Source of the DNA: Myxococcales bacterium
GTDB lineage: Bacteria > Myxococcota_A > Polyangia > Polyangiales > Ga0077539
Length of the DNA: 64,000 nucleotides
NCBI GenBank assembly: GCA_030652255.1
Contig: JAUSAZ010000073.1
Span: 62,001 to 126,000 of the forward strand
Direction of reading: 5' to 3'
Shown here in pieces: positions 63,301 through 64,000 of this stretch (the stretch's first letter is position 1; the number at the start of each line of letters is the position of its first letter). A program made the translations under genes and the position numbers. The notes under the pieces were generated by a model. It had not been told where the DNA came from. It ran no database searches and saw only the letters and a program-made list of their open reading frames with translations.

Positions 63301-64000
63301 CTGACCCTCGTCGGCCGCAGCAAGGAGGTGGTCGTCGCCGCCAACGGGGAGAACATCTACCCCGACGACGTCGAGCGCGCCCTGGGCGAGGTCGCCCTGG
63401 TGAAGGAGCTCGTGGTGCTCGGCATCAACGACCCGCGCGGCGGCGAGCGCCTCGCCCTGCTCGCGGTGCCCGACCTCGACGGCGTCGAGCCCGACGACCG
63501 CCCCGCCCGGCGCGACCGCGCGCTGCGCAACCTCAAGAACGCCGTGCGCGACCTGCCGCCCGCCTGGCAGCCCGCGGTGGTGCTCCCCTACGACGCGACG
63601 CTGCCCCGGACGGCGACGCGCAAGGTGAAGCGCGCGGACGTGCGCCCCATCGTCGAGCGCCTGGTGACGGCCAGCACCCCGACGCGCCCGTCGGCGGGCA
63701 AAGGCTCGACGGACAGCCCCGTGCGCAGGGCGATCGCGACGATCGCGCGGCGCCCGGCGGAGGAGGTCACGGAGAAGACCCGGCTGCGGGCCGACCTCGG
63801 GTACGACTCGCTGATGGCGATGGAGCTCGCCGTCGCGCTGGAGGCCATCCGCGGGAGGCAGGTGCCGCAGGAGCTGGTGACCCTGGAGACCGTGGGCGAG
63901 CTGGAGCGCGCGCTGGGCCTGGAGTCCGAGCAGGCGCGGGCGAACGACGAGGCCCGCGCGGCGGCCCCGAAGGACGACGACGACGAGCTGCGGCTCGACG
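60370..64000 (+). CDS. Multidomain acyl reductase-adenylate-ligase-carrier protein (ElbD-like), 3'-truncated
   Basis: At least 1210 residues, still open at the window end. Residues about 15-500 are a fatty acyl-CoA/ACP reductase of the NAD-binding type (VVGGTGFLGK, Y279-TYT-K283), and about 555-1080 is an AMP-binding adenylation domain (SGTTGTPKG with K722; GYGLTEAAP; GWLRTGDLG). Residues about 1105-1190 form an acyl-carrier domain with the phosphopantetheine serine S1147 (GYDSLMAMELA). The protein then continues, presumably into an acyltransferase. The start is at the ATG sharing two bases with the preceding stop; a GTG one codon earlier is possible. This domain order matches myxobacterial ElbD, which makes ether-linked lipids by reducing fatty acyl groups to alcohols. 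Confidence 0.85.

Overview
The window is a 64-kb stretch of very G+C-rich DNA with almost exclusively G/C third codon positions. It carries many lipoproteins with Asp/Pro/Ala/Thr-rich linkers, Cys-rich repeats and RCC1 repeats, a Ser/Thr kinase, FHA, PEGA and PilZ-like modules, and large hybrid histidine kinases. That mix points to a myxobacterium (Myxococcota, probably the Polyangiales/Sandaracinaceae side); this assignment is inference from gene content and composition. Genes are densely packed, many with stop/start overlaps. No rRNA, tRNA, CRISPR array, transposase or phage gene was recognised, and no gap between genes exceeds about 250 bases.

Layout. 1-1872: C-terminal part of a CzcA/CusA-type RND metal pump cut by the window edge. 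1891-5814 (minus): a SulP anion transporter fused to a gamma-carbonic anhydrase, followed by two coupled SPFH proteins. 5961-14460 (plus): a YqiJ-like membrane protein, a flotillin/YqiK, and a 1942-residue DUF3686-type AAA+ ATPase with a PilZ-like tail. 14494-19178: a PEGA protein and an FHA regulator with a degenerate NtrC-type domain (plus), facing a Ser/Thr kinase and an FGE-sulfatase-like lipoprotein (minus).

19422-31355 is a signalling hub: a thioredoxin-rhodanese protein lacking its catalytic cysteines, a REC-GAF-kinase-REC protein, a 1676-residue poly-HAMP hybrid kinase with three receiver domains, CheR and a receiver-less CheB in one run, and a convergent GAF-PAS-PAS hybrid kinase. 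31480-39142 (minus) encodes large exported proteins: an RCC1/MopE-motif lipoprotein, an LVIVD-type lipoprotein, and a beta-propeller/di-haem lipoprotein.

39324-46282 looks accessory: two tandem RlaP-like nucleotidyltransferases, a DUF1275 membrane protein diverging from a NhaR-like LysR regulator, an unknown lipoprotein, a 95-bp displaced copy of the 3' end of the second nucleotidyltransferase gene, an unknown membrane protein, and a Phd/PIN toxin-antitoxin pair with a possible 42-residue ORF behind it. 46378-57948 (minus) holds an SNF2 helicase with a coupled partner, a PHB-depolymerase-like esterase, a Cys-rich repeat lipoprotein, a zinc-ribbon membrane protein and a PAS/GAF histidine kinase.

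58101-64000 (plus) is a tight lipid-type operon: HAD phosphatase, DUF2088 (lactate racemase-like) protein and a reductase/adenylation/carrier megaenzyme running off the window. It resembles the myxobacterial ether-lipid (elb) locus.
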